Origin: Acridotheres tristis
Taxonomy: Eukaryota; Chordata; Aves; Passeriformes; Sturnidae
Length of the DNA stretch: 64,000 bases
Direction of reading: 5' to 3'
Assembly: GCA_037013685.1 (NCBI GenBank)
Contig: CM072894.1
Location: 6,016,841-6,080,840, forward strand
Shown here: in pieces, positions 51,110 to 64,000 of the stretch
How positions within the stretch are numbered: position 1 is the stretch's first letter
Layout of the letters: every line of letters begins with the position of its first letter
The notes under the pieces: model-generated
Told to the model about the DNA's origin: nothing
Databases searched by the model: none
The model's input: the letters and a program-made list of their open reading frames with translations, nothing else
Translations under genes and position numbers: made by a program

Positions 51110-52885
51110 AATGAAGTCAGTTCAGAAGACTGAGACAACGTCGAAGTGCCAGACACAATGCACAAAGTTGTGTCCAACCCCATTTTGAAATTCCATTCGT
51201 TTAAACTTTACCTTTTTAGGCCTGTTTGTCATAATTTTGAATATGCAAACAGTAAAACCACATGAAAACAACAAAAGGGGATTTGTTTATTATTACTATT
51301 TCAGCTGAAAGCATTTTAAATTAAACCTCTGGCTTAAAGAGAGAAAATCAGCTGGCAGAACTGAGCTGTAAAGCACTGCATGGCTGAAAAGATTATTAAA
51401 ATAAAGAGCTGTACCAAAGCATCTTATCTATGGCTGCAGAATAATTCCTTATCCAAACCAGATATTTTCCTCCTAATACTTGTAGATGTTGTACAAAGGG
51501 AGTAAATGGAGAAAAGCACTGAATCCAGGCAAACTGACATGGGCAGGAGTGGATTTATTACAAGAACAGATAAATGCACCACTTCCAACCCATGGTCCAT
51601 TTTCAGGGATGGATTTTAATTTTAGGTAAATTCTTTCTTGTGCAGTTCCTAGGTGATTATTCCATCTCCACTGGAGATTACTCACTAGCAACAAATGATA
51701 AACTCACTTTTATTTCTTTTTTGTTTTTAATCTAACATCTTCAGCCAGACTCACATATTCAGCCTTCCCATTACTGCTGTCAATCTAGCTATCTGGGGGA
51801 GCTTTGGATACTCTCCAGGTAAAATGTTTATTGAATATCTCAACATAAAAACATAACATCACACCTGTCCAGCACTATAGTACACATATATTGTATAGCA
51901 CAAGTACCACATCAAATATACATCTGCACTCAGGCCAAGTATTATCAGCAGTGAGATGCTTCTGGCCTAAATAAATAAAAATACAGCATTTTCTAGTAAT
52001 GGAAAAAGCATGAATATACATTTATTCTTAGACAAGAGTTTTATCTGTCTTTTAAGCAATTCTAAACAAGCTTACATATCAGAAACAAGTATGATCCTAA
52101 AGGGTACATTATGTCCCCTCATCTTTGTATCCATCAGTCTTCAACTAAACTGACCCATTTTAAACTGTCCTTTGTATTCATGATAACTGAGGGTTCTGAA
52201 ACAATAGACTTGAATACACTAAGCTTGATGTATAAAGATAAGGCATCTGTTTGTCAGAAAAAAATAGGACTAATTTATAGCCTCAATAAATAAGGTGGAA
52301 GGAAATCTCAAACTTAATTTTTTTGAGCTACCCTCAAACATTACATAGAATGATACCGTACCCCAATAAAAGTAAGAGAAGGCACACAGAACCACAAGGA
52401 AACATGATGCTCTGCAAATGCTTAAAAAATGAACTAAAACACTAGATATGAAATTCTACAGTTCAGTTCAATTGATGGAACTGTCCTCACCACCCTTTCT
52501 TCTGCCAGCTAGGAAAATGTCCAGAGCATGTGTTGAAGCAGCAGGCACTAAAGCCGGTGTGCATGTTTGACTAGTCCTGGCAACGTGCACAAACCCAGGC
52601 TGCCTTCACAGGTGAGAGGTAAACCCTCTTTCCTCCTGAGATACATCTGAAAAAAACATCTCGTGCCCTAAAAACAGAAGGAATGTACGTGGGAGGCACT
52701 TAACACAGAATTTACATGGGAGGCAGCATCACTTCATCCTCCTTTGACTCCTCCTTGCTATGAGTGATTTCTCATCAGGCTGCCAGGATGAGCTGCATGC
52801 CAGGGAAAGACTGGTCTTAAAAGGGGAAACTTGACTGGCTTTAAAAGTTCTGGCTTAAACACTCAGAGCTGTTTCAGGGACAGAA

Positions 52886-52902
52886 CTCGACTATAAGTCG
52901 AG
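52886..52902. repeat. 17-bp inverted repeat containing two CpGs
   Basis: CTCGACT-ATA-AGTCGAG has 7-bp perfect arms around three bases. Each arm carries a CpG, which is rare in this sequence. Possible dimeric factor site; function unknown. Confidence 0.45.
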
Positions 52903-55900
52903 GTAATTCTCATCTCCATCCTACAGATACAAGAGGAAATAATGAGGCTCACTAGTTTATTCCATCTTTGTTGAGTTTTTGTTATAATGGTCAGGTTTAG
53001 TAAGCTTATTGAACAAAAAAAAAACAACTGATGGAAAGAGCAGTATTTGCCTTGTCACGACGGTTTGCAGGGTTCAGAATATCCTTATTTACAAAGGCTA
53101 GAAAAACTTGGTTTTGGGAACTTTGCAAGAGAGTGGATAGAATGAAGCTGACACAAGCTGGTGTCCTTAAGGCCTTTGTGAGACACTGCCTCTGTATTGT
53201 AAAAGCTGTACAGACACACTGCCACTCCCATCTCAGAGATGGTCAGCAGGAAATGGGAATTTTCTGGAAATTCAAAAATTATCACCAACTCCTGAATTTT
53301 TGTGCAAAATCCCAATGTGTAACATGCAGGTATTTTGCAAAGTCACATGGTTGCAAACCTCAGCCTCCAACAAATGAAGTGCAGCTCAGCTATGAGGAGT
53401 TTTTCTGTAACATCTTTATAACATACTAGGTAATTAAAAATGAGTTCTGTTGCCTAGTGTTAGAAAATGGATTACAACTACATGCAGCAACTGCTTTAGA
53501 CTTTGGAGTTGTTTTTAAATGAAAAAAAAGTCTACTGCATAAAACATTGCCCAAAAAACCCCCTTGCATGGTAGTTTTAATGAATCTTTCATGGTTCAAT
53601 AAGCTATTGTATTAGGTCATTCTCCTGATGAAGCAATGCTCCAATCTCATTATATTTAGTCAGAAAGAAATAAGCTGCTAGTGTTATTGGATTTTTTTAT
53701 AATTAGTTAAAAAGCAATTTTTTGCAGTTTCCTTTGCTCATAGGGTTTGGGAAAAAAAAAAGAAAAGAAGTTGAGACAAGTAATATTGTGCTGCATTTAA
53801 GTAAAATACAGTGCTCCACACAAAATAACCATTCCCTGCCACCCTACAGCTGGGATGTGCTTTAAGTTTTGGGCTAAGTCAGCCTCTTTCTACTACATCC
53901 TTCCTTCCCCCTCCTGTCATCTCTACTTTTCCAAACAGCAAACCTGAGAATGAGCTCAAATGGCCAAAAGCTCCAAAGGAAAAGCACCAGGCAGTCCCCA
54001 TAGCTGGTGGCAATTAATAGAAAGTGAATCAGTTGCTTTGTGTAGCAGATAAAGAAAAAGCCCAGTCAGAGTAACCTGCCTCATCATGACATTGTGTTCC
54101 CACCAGAAATTAATTTTGTGAGCTGTGGGAGTTTGAAACAAACATGTGAGGGCTAAAAAGACCTAATGCCATCATCTCAGCATGGAGAGGAAGATTGAAA
54201 GGTACTTTCAGAATAACTGTTACAGTCTCTGGGTAGGGACAATGTTTTCCCCCTGTGGTCTTTATGAAAAAAGAGTAGAATAAATAGTGCCACATGTCTT
54301 CACAGCTGGAACATCTGTGACTGAGAGGTTGGCACAAATTTATAATCTTACATGACCACATGAATCTAGCTATAATTGACAGACATGACCGTAATGACAA
54401 AATTCTATCGATTTTCCCTGGGACTAGAGCTGCTCAGGCTTGAAGTACTAAATTGTGTTAAAAGAGCATGAGATTTCTCAAGCATTCACAGAGAAAAAGT
54501 ATTCTCACATTTTATAATCTATGCCTGATTTTTCATATAAGCCCAAAGGCAGCCTGCACAAGTTGATATAAAGGCATCTGATGAAGGTTGCTAAATACAC
54601 AGAAACTCATTAAATGCCTGCTTCAAAAGAGCTGGAGTCTGGAAAAGCCTTTAAAAACACCAAATATGCTTATCTTGCTTCTGGGTAGAAATCTGCTGTG
54701 AACACAGCTAGAAATAGGCTCATTGAACTCCATGGAGTTCTCTTAAGTTCTTGTTTCACTTGAGATACAACATATGTAATTGCAAGTCCTTCTACGTAGG
54801 TGATAAATCAGTACATCCACAGCAAAATAAATGCTATTTTATAAAAGTACAGCTTCTTATTCAACATGCTGAAGGCACTTAAAAGTTTTACAGTGAAGCA
54901 TGAACTATATTACCCCAAGTAAACAGCATGAAAACACAACTGGTGGGAGCAAAAGCCCTCTCACATTTTCAAAACCTCCACTCTCCTCCCCACATCCAAG
55001 TTTCCTCTAGATTCAAGATTATTCTGGTATAAATGCCTAGAGATATGATTCCATCTTTATACCAGACAGTGTATTTTTTATTCCCACTAAATTGTGTTTT
55101 GCAGAAAAATATTTCCCAATAGAAAATGCCAAAACATTTCACAGACATATTTTATAAAAAAAGAAAATAATAGGTTTGCTAAGGAATTCACAAGCGTGCC
55201 ATACATAACTACAAACCTCTTTCAGCTGTGATCAATATATCTTCCATATTTAAAAATTTTAAGAAGTAAAATAAGTCTTTTATTTACTGGGTAGAAAATT
55301 TTTTTTTAAGAACTAAAAAACATACTGTGATAAAACAGATTTTTTTTTCCATGGCTTAATTTCTTGCTTTGGGGAGCATTTACCTTTTTAACACATTTGC
55401 ACAAGAAATTCAGGGATGCATTGATGCACACTCTGAAACACTGCAGAGATAGACAGGGACCCACGTTTCCTGTGTCATGGATTCCCATTCCTCATTCACA
55501 CTCCTGCAAATGCTTTTGATAACAATAAAACACGTGGAATTCTTTTTAGCACTTGGTAACACCACTGCTAAATTCCAAGAAGAAATAAAAGATTTTACAA
55601 CTGGCTTGGACTTACATCCACAAGAACCAAAGGCACAAAACTGGGAAAGAGTTAAGAGCCTCCCCCTAAAGAAGTCATGGCTTTATGATGGTCAAATGAA
55701 GGAAGACACACAAATATTTTCAGGAAGACTGAATGTAGAATGCAAGCACTTGGATATGGCAGTAGCTTCAGGTCACTCACTTTTCTATTATTTTTGCCCA
55801 TGCCCAGTAATTTCCTCATACCACACTAGTCTTAGAATTACTGCTTTTCACAGAATTACCATTCTAGGGAGGCTATTTTGAACTATTTCACATAACCTTG

Positions 55901-58900
55901 CTTTCTGAAGAGTATATAAAGCAGTATTGGTTGCCTACTAAAGTACAGCCATTGATTTAAATTGCAATTATTATTAATGTAAAAGTATTTATGAACCAAA
56001 TCCACTCCCTTCCATTTCTCTGTCCCTTTCAAACCTCAAAAGAGCTGCATAACTAAGCATAGGAGTGCCCTCCTTCAGTCAGTGGTGACTGCCTCATCCT
56101 CAAACAGGAAATTCAGAGTAGGGCAAGAAGTTTAACTCCAGCTATTGAAAAGCTTCCATAAAAGAAAGGACTAAGTAGACAAGGGCACTTCAGTGTGGAA
56201 AAGAGGCAGCTGAAGAAAAGGTAAAAACCAGACAGCTGTGAATGCAGGCACTGCACAGAGAAAGCAAACAGAAAGCAATTATTCTTTTATAGAAGAGCAT
56301 GGAAACATCAAACTGAACCAGCAGAATGAAGGCCAAGATTCCTCACAATGTGCAATGGGGACGCTGCTTTTGGACAATCTTATGTCCCAGGTACACATTA
56401 GGGACTCTTCCAAAGCCAAAAGACTAAACTGGAAATCTCCTTAACTGGATTTAGCAGACACAGTTTCATTGTGTTCAGAGACACACTCACCATAAAGGTA
56501 AAGTCCCCAGGAAGCCACACACAGCACACTGTGGAAAGAGTAATTTCCTCTTTACCCATTTTAGTTCCTTGGCAATGGCCCAAGCAGAAGAATGCCAGCA
56601 AAGTGGAATTTTTTTCCCTGATATACCTAATCTTTCTATAAATTAAATGTATTCCCAAATATTTTTAACTGACAGATTTTAATTATTACTTCTACCACTT
56701 AAAAAATAATAGTTTCACCAATTTCCTTAAAAATCACTGAAGCAAGGCACTGTTCAGATGGAGGAGAAGCCTGTGCAAGTTGATTTCATCACAACTGTAA
56801 TGACCACTGGAATATTTATTGAAATGCCACTCTGCAGGTTGCTCTGCTCACTAAGTGTTGCTGTTCTGCACAGACCAGGCATGGGCTACACCAAGTGCAA
56901 ATCCCAGCCCTGAGGGAGAAGAGCCTCTGGAAGATTTCTGGCTTTCCTCACAGGGAGTTCACTTGCCCCCAAAGCCACACACAGCACTAAAACTCTGCTG
57001 AGTGCCTGGCACAGGAATTGCTTGATTTACAGGATTGTTTGACCTCATTGCATACATCCAATCCCATTTCTGGGCTGATACAATTAAATGAGGCTACTTT
57101 CAAAAATTTCCTACATGTTCAAGATTTGTTCTGTGATTTACATGTATCAACAAAAGCAGTATCAAGTGTTCCCTGCCTGTGTAGTTGAGCATATTCCTAC
57201 TACTAATTCAGCACACATATCCCAGCCATTACCCAGGGAATACAGTGATTAGGCAGCTTTCCAGTAAACAGTCCTTAAAACAGTTCATAAAAATTCCATT
57301 TAGAAAAAGCTTTGTTTCTTGCTCGAGAATTTGATAAGATTTTGCAATAACTGCTTAGGGATATATTTCAAGTCCACAAAGTGAGTTAAATTCCATTTCC
57401 ACACACACTAACATTGCATTTGCAGTTTAAAATACTATAAAGTAGTTCTTCTGTACATATGAGATGCAATTAATTTGGGTGCTGCTTTTTATAAACACAC
57501 ACTTAGAAAATCCTAAAAATGTGCGATGAAAAACGTGAAAATACCCTTAAAACAGTCCACAAAATATCTCAAGTAGAAATCTAGAAAGTGCAATTATCTG
57601 AATCAGAACTTGCCCAGCCCAAAAATTGTTCTTAGTAATGGAGACAACACAGCATCACAGTTTATATTTTTCTTTTTTGGCATTCCACCTGAGGTAATGC
57701 CTTTAATTCACAGGTCCAAGAAATAACCAGAAACAGTCCATTTTATAAACTACAAGGAAATACTAGATTTTTGGCACAGTAATTCTTAAACTTAGAGCAT
57801 CAATTTGTTATCCATAAATGGAAAGCATTTAGCTTGTTTTAACAACTTCCTATAAAAGACAAGATTCCATTGCAACATTTATTATCTAAAAGTGTTTTGG
57901 TCGAAATAAAAATAAAACTCAAAATTATGATCCTTTTTATGATAATAGCTGATACTTATTAAGCAATAAACTCTTGCTCTCTCCTATTTTTATTTCCTAA
58001 AAAAAGCAACATAAACTAAAACTCAATGTAATCTCATGTGTTCAGGCTCCATTTTTTAGTTCTTGTTTGGGGAAAAGGCTTTATAACAGCTTCCTTGAAG
58101 GCTCTTTAAGAAACTAAATCTTTCTAGTTTAATAGAGAAATAAGGTGTATATGAGGGCATCAAATGAAAAGGAAAATGAGCTGTTACAATAAAGTACTAC
58201 TCAAAGCCTTAGTACAAACCTCATGATAAGCTAAAATAAAAATAATTTTGTTCCTTTTGTTTTAACCAAAGTCTTAACATTTAGGACATGTAAACCACTG
58301 CCATTTTAGAGTCTCTTTTATAACTGGATGCAACTAGCCCTAGCAAACATGGCAAAAACTGAAATGTTCTCAAATGGTCTTTGCACATGCACTAATCCAT
58401 CCACACCTCATCAGATTAATCTTGTAGTTTATAATACTTTACATGCTTACATAATGACTGCAATTCAGAGCCTTGCAATCCAGTTTCCTAAGATAAATTA
58501 ACATGACAAAATTATTCAACTTCCCTTTTCTTCTAAGAGTAAATGCAAAGCAGTTTGAAGCCCACTGTAGGTTTAAATTTTAATCCAAGAGCTGATAGTT
58601 TGCCAGATGATTACAGTTAAGAGAAGAGTGAAGTCTATTTCAAATTAGTGGCTCTAAACATCTAATAAAGTAATTATATCAGCTAAATTACACTTTACTC
58701 ATAGTTACAACAAACTATTGCATTATTAGGCACCTGTCTGAAAGACTTGGCAGTTTCACAGTGAAACTCTATTCCAGCTGTTGCATTTGGACCATCACAG
58801 TCAGGATCTGCCACTCGTATGAAATTCCAGATGGAAAATGCCAGCAATCTTAAGCACTTCACAAAACAACGGGTAAGAAGGGATACACATTAATATGCTG

Positions 58901-61900
58901 AGCTTACCCCTTGTCAACTGACAGAAGTTTTGCATGCTTAAAAAAATAAACTAGTTTTTCCATGACACTGTTCAGCTTGAATACTAATGCTTTTCCTTAA
59001 TGTAAGGTACGTGGATGTACAACTTAACTTCTCCTTTCACAGAAGCAATGCCCAACTTTGCATGTTTTTCTTTCTGTTTCCTCAGATTATAATTCTAAAA
59101 TCCATTTCAATTTTTATGTCATTTCCCTGGTTTAATTCTACAGTGTTGTTAAGTGAAGTGCCCTTCTCTGTTCTGTGAAGCTACACTTAGTTATAGCAGC
59201 TGAAAAATCTGTGAAACTGCCCAGTATTTACAGGTTTTTTTCCCCTCTTTGTTCATGCTTAGATTTTTAAAATGCAGTATTTGGATTCATTAACAATTAA
59301 AGTTAATTTCACTGATACATGAATAACAGGTACAAAGCTGGGTCAAGTTCCCTCAAGAGGGTTTGACACTTCCTTCACAAAGACTAGAATTCAACCCAGG
59401 GTTTCTTTTTCTGTTTGACACCCTACTTTAAAAATAAAATATCAGGCAAGTGGGGTAAACGTAGGTAAAAATTAAAATTTTCAGTACCTGGTCATACCTT
59501 ATTTTCAGATATCCTCCAAAATGACAGGGAACAGCACCAATGAAAAACATGTTGGAGTCAATGGGGACTGGCTGGACTATCCCAGCTGGTTGGCACAACC
59601 ACTAACACACAGATGATGTAAGAGGTTTAGCAACACAGTGTTTAAAATTCAAGCAGCAGAAGCCCTTCCACCAGAGTCTCACCCAGCTTTGGGAACAGAC
59701 CTTGTGTTTGCATCATCAATTTCTTTGATTTCCAATTAAGTTGCCAAGCAGCAGGTAGTGCAGCATCGCTGAAGAAATGGAACTATAGCACAAAGCAGCT
59801 TGGCTGAAAGAGCTTGCAGCTCAAACCATCAGAAACACCAAACCAAAGGCTGGGCTGGTTGTGGCAGTCAGACCTGAAATTACCCATTGGAAGTGTTCTC
59901 TCTAGGGTCTGAGAGGACTTATGTATATTGGAATATATAGAGCAAAATAACAACACAGCTTCACAGAGTGAATCACAGAAAACCTGTGCTGGAACACTCA
60001 GAATTCAGAAGGGGCTTGAACCTCAGTCACTACCCTCAGTTATTTGATTTGCCTCCCTTAACCTTTATTCTTGGCCTTGTCTTCCAGCTTTCTACCAACT
60101 GTGATGTAAAACCATGCTAACTAATCCAAATAATCACATGTGCTATGCATTTCTTTAAAGATGGCATAAATACATACCTATCATTCCTAAAAACAACCCC
60201 AGAGTAACTAAAACCAGTCAATGCAATACTGTTGTTATAAATTATTGCCTACAGTCATGGGTGTTCCTTGACAGCAGTGAACACGGAAGAGGAAATATCA
60301 GTCCAAGCTCCTGGTCTGCACTATGAGAACACTTGTTCCAGTGTTCTATTCAACAGCATAAATCAATGTCCAACAGAGAGATCCTTAAGTCAAAGACACA
60401 TCCACAAAAACTGCTTATTGATCATTATACCACAAAAACATCACAAAAAAAAATTCAAAGCAACCTTATAGGGGAGAAAAAATGGACTTAATAGGGGTTT
60501 AACATTAAGAATCCCATCCTTGAAATAATGACAACTGATTTTAAAGTGAGGGTAGGCTTTTAAATGTTAAGAGCATAAAATGGAAGAATTAATTGAATTT
60601 ACTGTCAGTTCAACATTGTTAATGCAAATTATAGATAACTGCATCGGGTCATTTTTGACTGAATTAAGTGCTATCTATCATTATGACATTACTAAAGGCT
60701 TTAAAAAATTCTGTTGTTAAATGCCATCTTTAAATTAAACTATGTGTTTTCAGTCAGCATCTCAAGCAATGACGAGGCAAATATATCTTAGGGTGGTAGT
60801 AGGGATTTATACCTCCACAACTTTTGATGTAAAATTTAAGTAAGTTAGATTTTGAAAAAGAAAATGAAGCTTTACTGCATCTTGCCTGCAAAGCTCTTCC
60901 TTCTACTTTGATTTACCACCGGTCTCCATTCATTAGATTGAAGATCATAAAGTATTAACCCTTTTTGAGACCAAGCAGCATTTTCTGCCTGATTTAAAAG
61001 TCACTGAAGGCAATGAAAATTACTTCTGTCAGCTTCAGTTAGGCCTTATACAATCTCAGCAGCTACAAGGCGTAGGACTGAGAGGGTCTGACTAACTTTT
61101 CTGGTGCTGAGGATATCACCTGGCAATCAAACATTTTCTGGAAAAAAATCAGAGATGACTATTTATATTGCTTCAGTATAACCATTTGTGGTCTGAGATT
61201 ACTTGCTGTACAATGGGAAAAGAAAAAGTATGTAAAATACATATGCCTACACCTGACTTCTACACACTGATATTCATACATTAAAAAGCCTGCAATGACT
61301 TCTCAAAATTCTCACTGGGGAATGACAAGCAACAATCATTTTAGCCAAGGACACTTACACATTGTCTTGGCTGTGGGAATTCTGGGTCACATCCATTTCT
61401 TTTACCATTTTTCCTGTCATGTAAGTGAAAGTGATACTGACATTTGCTCTTTGGAAAAGTTACTGTTATTCTCCTTGTTGACAGAATTACTCTACTGCAT
61501 GGTATTTTGTTTATTTTCTAAGCAGTTGCCAATAATAGTGTCTATGCCCGTCATGTGTCTACATGTTGACTGACATCCATGCATCACAGTGGAAGATCAG
61601 GATCCTTAAAAGAAGCTTTCCTTTTTAAACTCTTTAAAAGATATCCCCAAACCAGTCAATAGAATGTGATGATGTCAGCTATTATGAGTAGGAACTGACG
61701 ACCACAATTTAGTCAAAGTACACCATCACAGCTCCTACTCAGAAGAATTTAAGAATTGGAAAGTCTGTTCTATTCCAACTGTACAAGCCCTTGACCATGT
61801 AATTTCCATCTCCTTTGCTGGCCACTGACAGCTTTCCAACACAAAGTACATTAAGCAATCATCAACTCATTCAAGTTTGACTGCTGAACGTTGTCATTAG

Positions 61901-63932
61901 GTATTGGCAAACATTAGACAGAATTAGTTTTGCCTGAGGGCTGGTAATGTTCCTAATCATAATTCCCTCACTCTCACATTTCAGGTATGAAAGTTTATCT
62001 TTTGACAGACCTGAGCTTGCTTCTATCATAAATCAAACACAGGGTAAATTCCTTCAGCAAAGGGCTCAGAGCTCTTTTCCCTGCTTTGGAGGAAGGATGA
62101 GGCTGGGCAAAGACAGATGGGGCTGCCAAGGATGCAGAGACACTCTACACAAACACTGTTTGGGCATGTTAGACCCCTGAACAGCTCAGCTCCTGTGAAA
62201 TTCTGGAGCTCAAGGCCCAGTTCACTAATAAATCGTATGGATTATGCAGCATTTGCTTGAGGACAGATGTATTGGTGCCTTCTGCAGGAGAAGCTGTCAG
62301 ATCCTCTCTTTGTTGGTCAGTTTGCAATTTTCACACCTTCCAGTGGCTGATGTGGAAAACACACCAGCCATTACCATAATGGATATAAACCACTAATATT
62401 CAAAGATTGCTCAAAATAGTTGTGAGGCAGCCCCTTCAGTACAACTTGGTGGCATAGGACATAAGTAGCCTGGGATAGACACCAAACAGAGCAGAGAATT
62501 TCACCACTGAGCTGACATTTAAGGGTACATTTAAATGCCTTGTGCAGTGCAGACTTCCTGATGTTCTTCCTCTGTTATTTTGCTAGATTACATGTCCAAA
62601 CTTTCAAAACACAATGTCCAAATACAGAAATGCTTTTCCTAGACTGCATTTCTCCCCAGAGTTTATGTTAGGATCAGATCAGCTGCAAAACTACTGGTAT
62701 TCAGATGTAAAACTTTTCAATTGAAGCCGACTCTTGTCTTGGACAAAACGAGTTAAGTGCAGTAAATTTCCTATTTAGATCCCAGGGCTGACAAGTATCC
62801 CCTAATGTCATACTGAGGAAACTTGAGCCAAATAAATACCAGCCTTTTCATATACTCTTTTTGCTCACTAGTTGCAAGAGAAAAGGGAATGCCTGTTTTT
62901 CCTGCTTGCTGGAGAGCATAGCTACACATACCTTCAGCTAGACATGGTTTTGGTAACAGAAATAATCTATAAAATGTCCTGTATAACAAAGAAAATAACA
63001 TCTTCTAACCGTGTCCAACATAACCTTAACCAGCTGAGCAGATAATTCAGAGAGAAGAGCATTTAAATGACTATGTGCATTCAAATATAACACTTTTGTT
63101 CCTCAGCATATCCCCAAAGCAGAGATTGCTGTACCATGTGACAACATCATGGAGATGGGCCACTAGAAAACTACCTTTTATTTTTTACCTTCTATTAGCA
63201 AGTGTGTACAAGTTTTTATATGCTACCAAATACATGCAAGACAACAGAAACCCATTTCATAAAATATTTCAAAACATATTCATTAAATTTACATTCCAGA
63301 AACTTGGATTCTTGATGTCTATTCCTGCTACCTCATGTAAAGACATTTTAAGGAAAGCACACAGGAAGCAGTATTTCAGATTCTGCTTTTAACAACTCCA
63401 TTATTAAAAGGAATTATTTATCTGCTATTTTCCACAACTTTCTAAGAAAGCATAGTTTATATTATACACTTATATTAAACTAAAAACTACTCTTTTCAGC
63501 ATCAAAATTGTGTAGTGATCTCAGTTTAGTTCTTCTATTTAGTCCCTTTAAACTAAAATTAAAAGAATATTTAAATTCATAGACAGAATATTGTAAATGC
63601 AAGAACTATGGCAAAGACATGGATACAAACGTACAACAAAAATTTAGTCTGCCAGGCATATATGCAATATTGGTCTCTCTCTCTTAGGTTAACTGTGCAA
63701 TTTAATGAACAGAAAACTGGCATGAAAATTATGGACATTGAATGTGAATGCCCTTGTAAATTAGGTGACACAGTAAACAGGTCAAAATGAAAATACAGCA
63801 AGAAAAAGAATAATTAGAAATATTAACATAAAGTAGACTTCAAAAATGTATTCAGGAACTCCTAAGAGTTGCTAAGGGGAAATGGGAAATTAACAGCTGC
63901 GTTTTTAAGGAGCTATGTAATGTTTTACTAAT
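52903..63932. other. AT-rich non-coding DNA, no gene seen
   Basis: Holds ATG-initiated frames of 132 codons at 53031-53429 and 134 codons at 55477-55881, both on the plus strand. Neither has recognisable domains, a promoter or splice context, and two or three frames of this size are expected by chance. A run of ten A lies at 53752-53761. There is an imperfect inverted repeat at 59342-59367 (GTCAA...CCCTC / GAGGG...TTGAC) and an octamer motif at 60622. No transposon was identified. Confidence 0.55.
60622..60629 (+). promoter_or_regulatory. POU octamer motif ATGCAAAT
   Basis: A perfect octamer ATGCAAAT lies in an AT-rich 200-bp stretch (60540-60740) with several TAAT-type cores and no repeats, the texture of a possible conserved non-coding element. 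The octamer is the classic binding site of POU-domain factors. A second copy in reverse orientation is at 9505-9512. Single matches occur by chance at about this frequency. Confidence 0.2.
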
Positions 63933-63958
63933 GTATATATGTGTACATATATATATAT
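63933..63958. repeat. AT/GT microsatellite with hairpin symmetry
   Basis: Alternating purine-pyrimidine sequence (TA with one GTGTAC interruption). TATATATGT (63934-63942) pairs with ACATATATA (63945-63953) across two bases, so it can form a short cruciform. Likely length-polymorphic. Confidence 0.85.
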
Positions 63959-64000
63959 CAAAGATACAGAAACAAGAATGGGGGAAGAGATTTTGAAAAG

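Larger units (their letters stand above)
44480..52885. other. AT-rich non-coding DNA, no gene seen
   Basis: No recognisable gene. It contains an A/C-rich tract at 45351-45387, a slightly CpG-richer patch at 46380-46800 with a short palindrome, a hairpin at 48091, a small inverted repeat (ATCAAT/ATTGAT) at 48645-48663, an A/C-rich tract at 50564-50599 and a T/G-rich tract at 51048-51109. Confidence 0.6.

Noticed and set aside
53031..53429. 132-codon ATG frame with several Cys and His residues (CVTCRYFAKSHGC)
   Set aside because: The Cys/His spacing fits no zinc-binding motif I know; about two frames this long are expected by chance and there is no promoter or splice context.
55477..55881. 134-codon ATG frame on the plus strand
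   Set aside because: No recognisable domain, ordinary AT-rich codon use, within chance expectation.
59960..60030. Phrase resembling the CR1 LINE end (AATCACAGAAAACC... GCTGGAA)
   Set aside because: Only scattered short matches; no 8-bp terminal repeats and no CR1 body next to it.
1..64000. tRNA, microRNA, snRNA or 5S genes
   Set aside because: No B-box-like tRNA sequence, no familiar microRNA seed with a precursor stem and no snRNA motif was recognised by eye; a covariance-model scan would be decisive.
1..64000. Endogenous retrovirus or LTR pair
   Set aside because: No paired TG...CA long repeats, primer-binding site or polymerase-like frame was noticed.

Overview
This window looks like AT-rich, CpG-poor vertebrate nuclear DNA from between genes or from a large intron. 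The best guess is a bird, possibly a songbird. By eye there are no SINEs, no intact LINEs, no LTR pairs and no satellite arrays. Interspersed repeats are unusually scarce for a vertebrate, while short T/G-rich tracts (A/C-rich in the other orientation) and homopolymer runs are scattered throughout. That pattern fits compact avian genomes, but it is an inference from texture: no gene or repeat family was identified that proves the taxon. There are no bacterial-style operons, ribosome binding sites, RNA genes or CRISPR arrays.

No protein-coding gene could be recognised. The longest ATG-to-stop frame is 206 codons (8034-8654, minus strand). It resembles nothing I know and its length is close to what chance gives in a window this size. 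Three stretches look more like exons than their surroundings: 14433-14516 (+), a strong acceptor followed by an acidic, GC3-rich frame ending in TAA; 21252-21495 (+), a very strong acceptor, an 80-codon open frame and a plausible donor; and 41798-41965 (-), a charged 55-codon frame ending in TAG. None matches a family I can name, and all three are low-confidence candidates.

Layout: 1-8033 is AT-rich with small T/G tracts and a short 39-bp-period tandem duplication at 2572-2632. The segment 8034-8654 is more GC-rich and holds the longest frame, followed by a GT microsatellite at 8949-8978. From 8761 to 33045 the sequence is AT-rich non-coding DNA with two of the exon candidates, several inverted repeats and a purine-rich stretch near 22641. 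At 33046-33223 a T/G-rich tract is followed by an A/C-rich tract (possible foldback). From 33224 to 43921 there are AT-rich palindromes (37920, 38704, 41251) and the third exon candidate. The most conspicuous object is a T/G-rich low-complexity block of about 560 bp at 43922-44479. The rest, to 64000, is AT-rich DNA with isolated palindromes, one POU-octamer site and an AT microsatellite at the very end.

No genes can be seen working together here. The most useful leads are the exon candidates, the T/G-rich tracts that share the decamer TTTTGTTTCG (one flanked by a 9-bp direct repeat), and the perfect inverted repeats, whose number is roughly what chance predicts. No previously undescribed system could be demonstrated.
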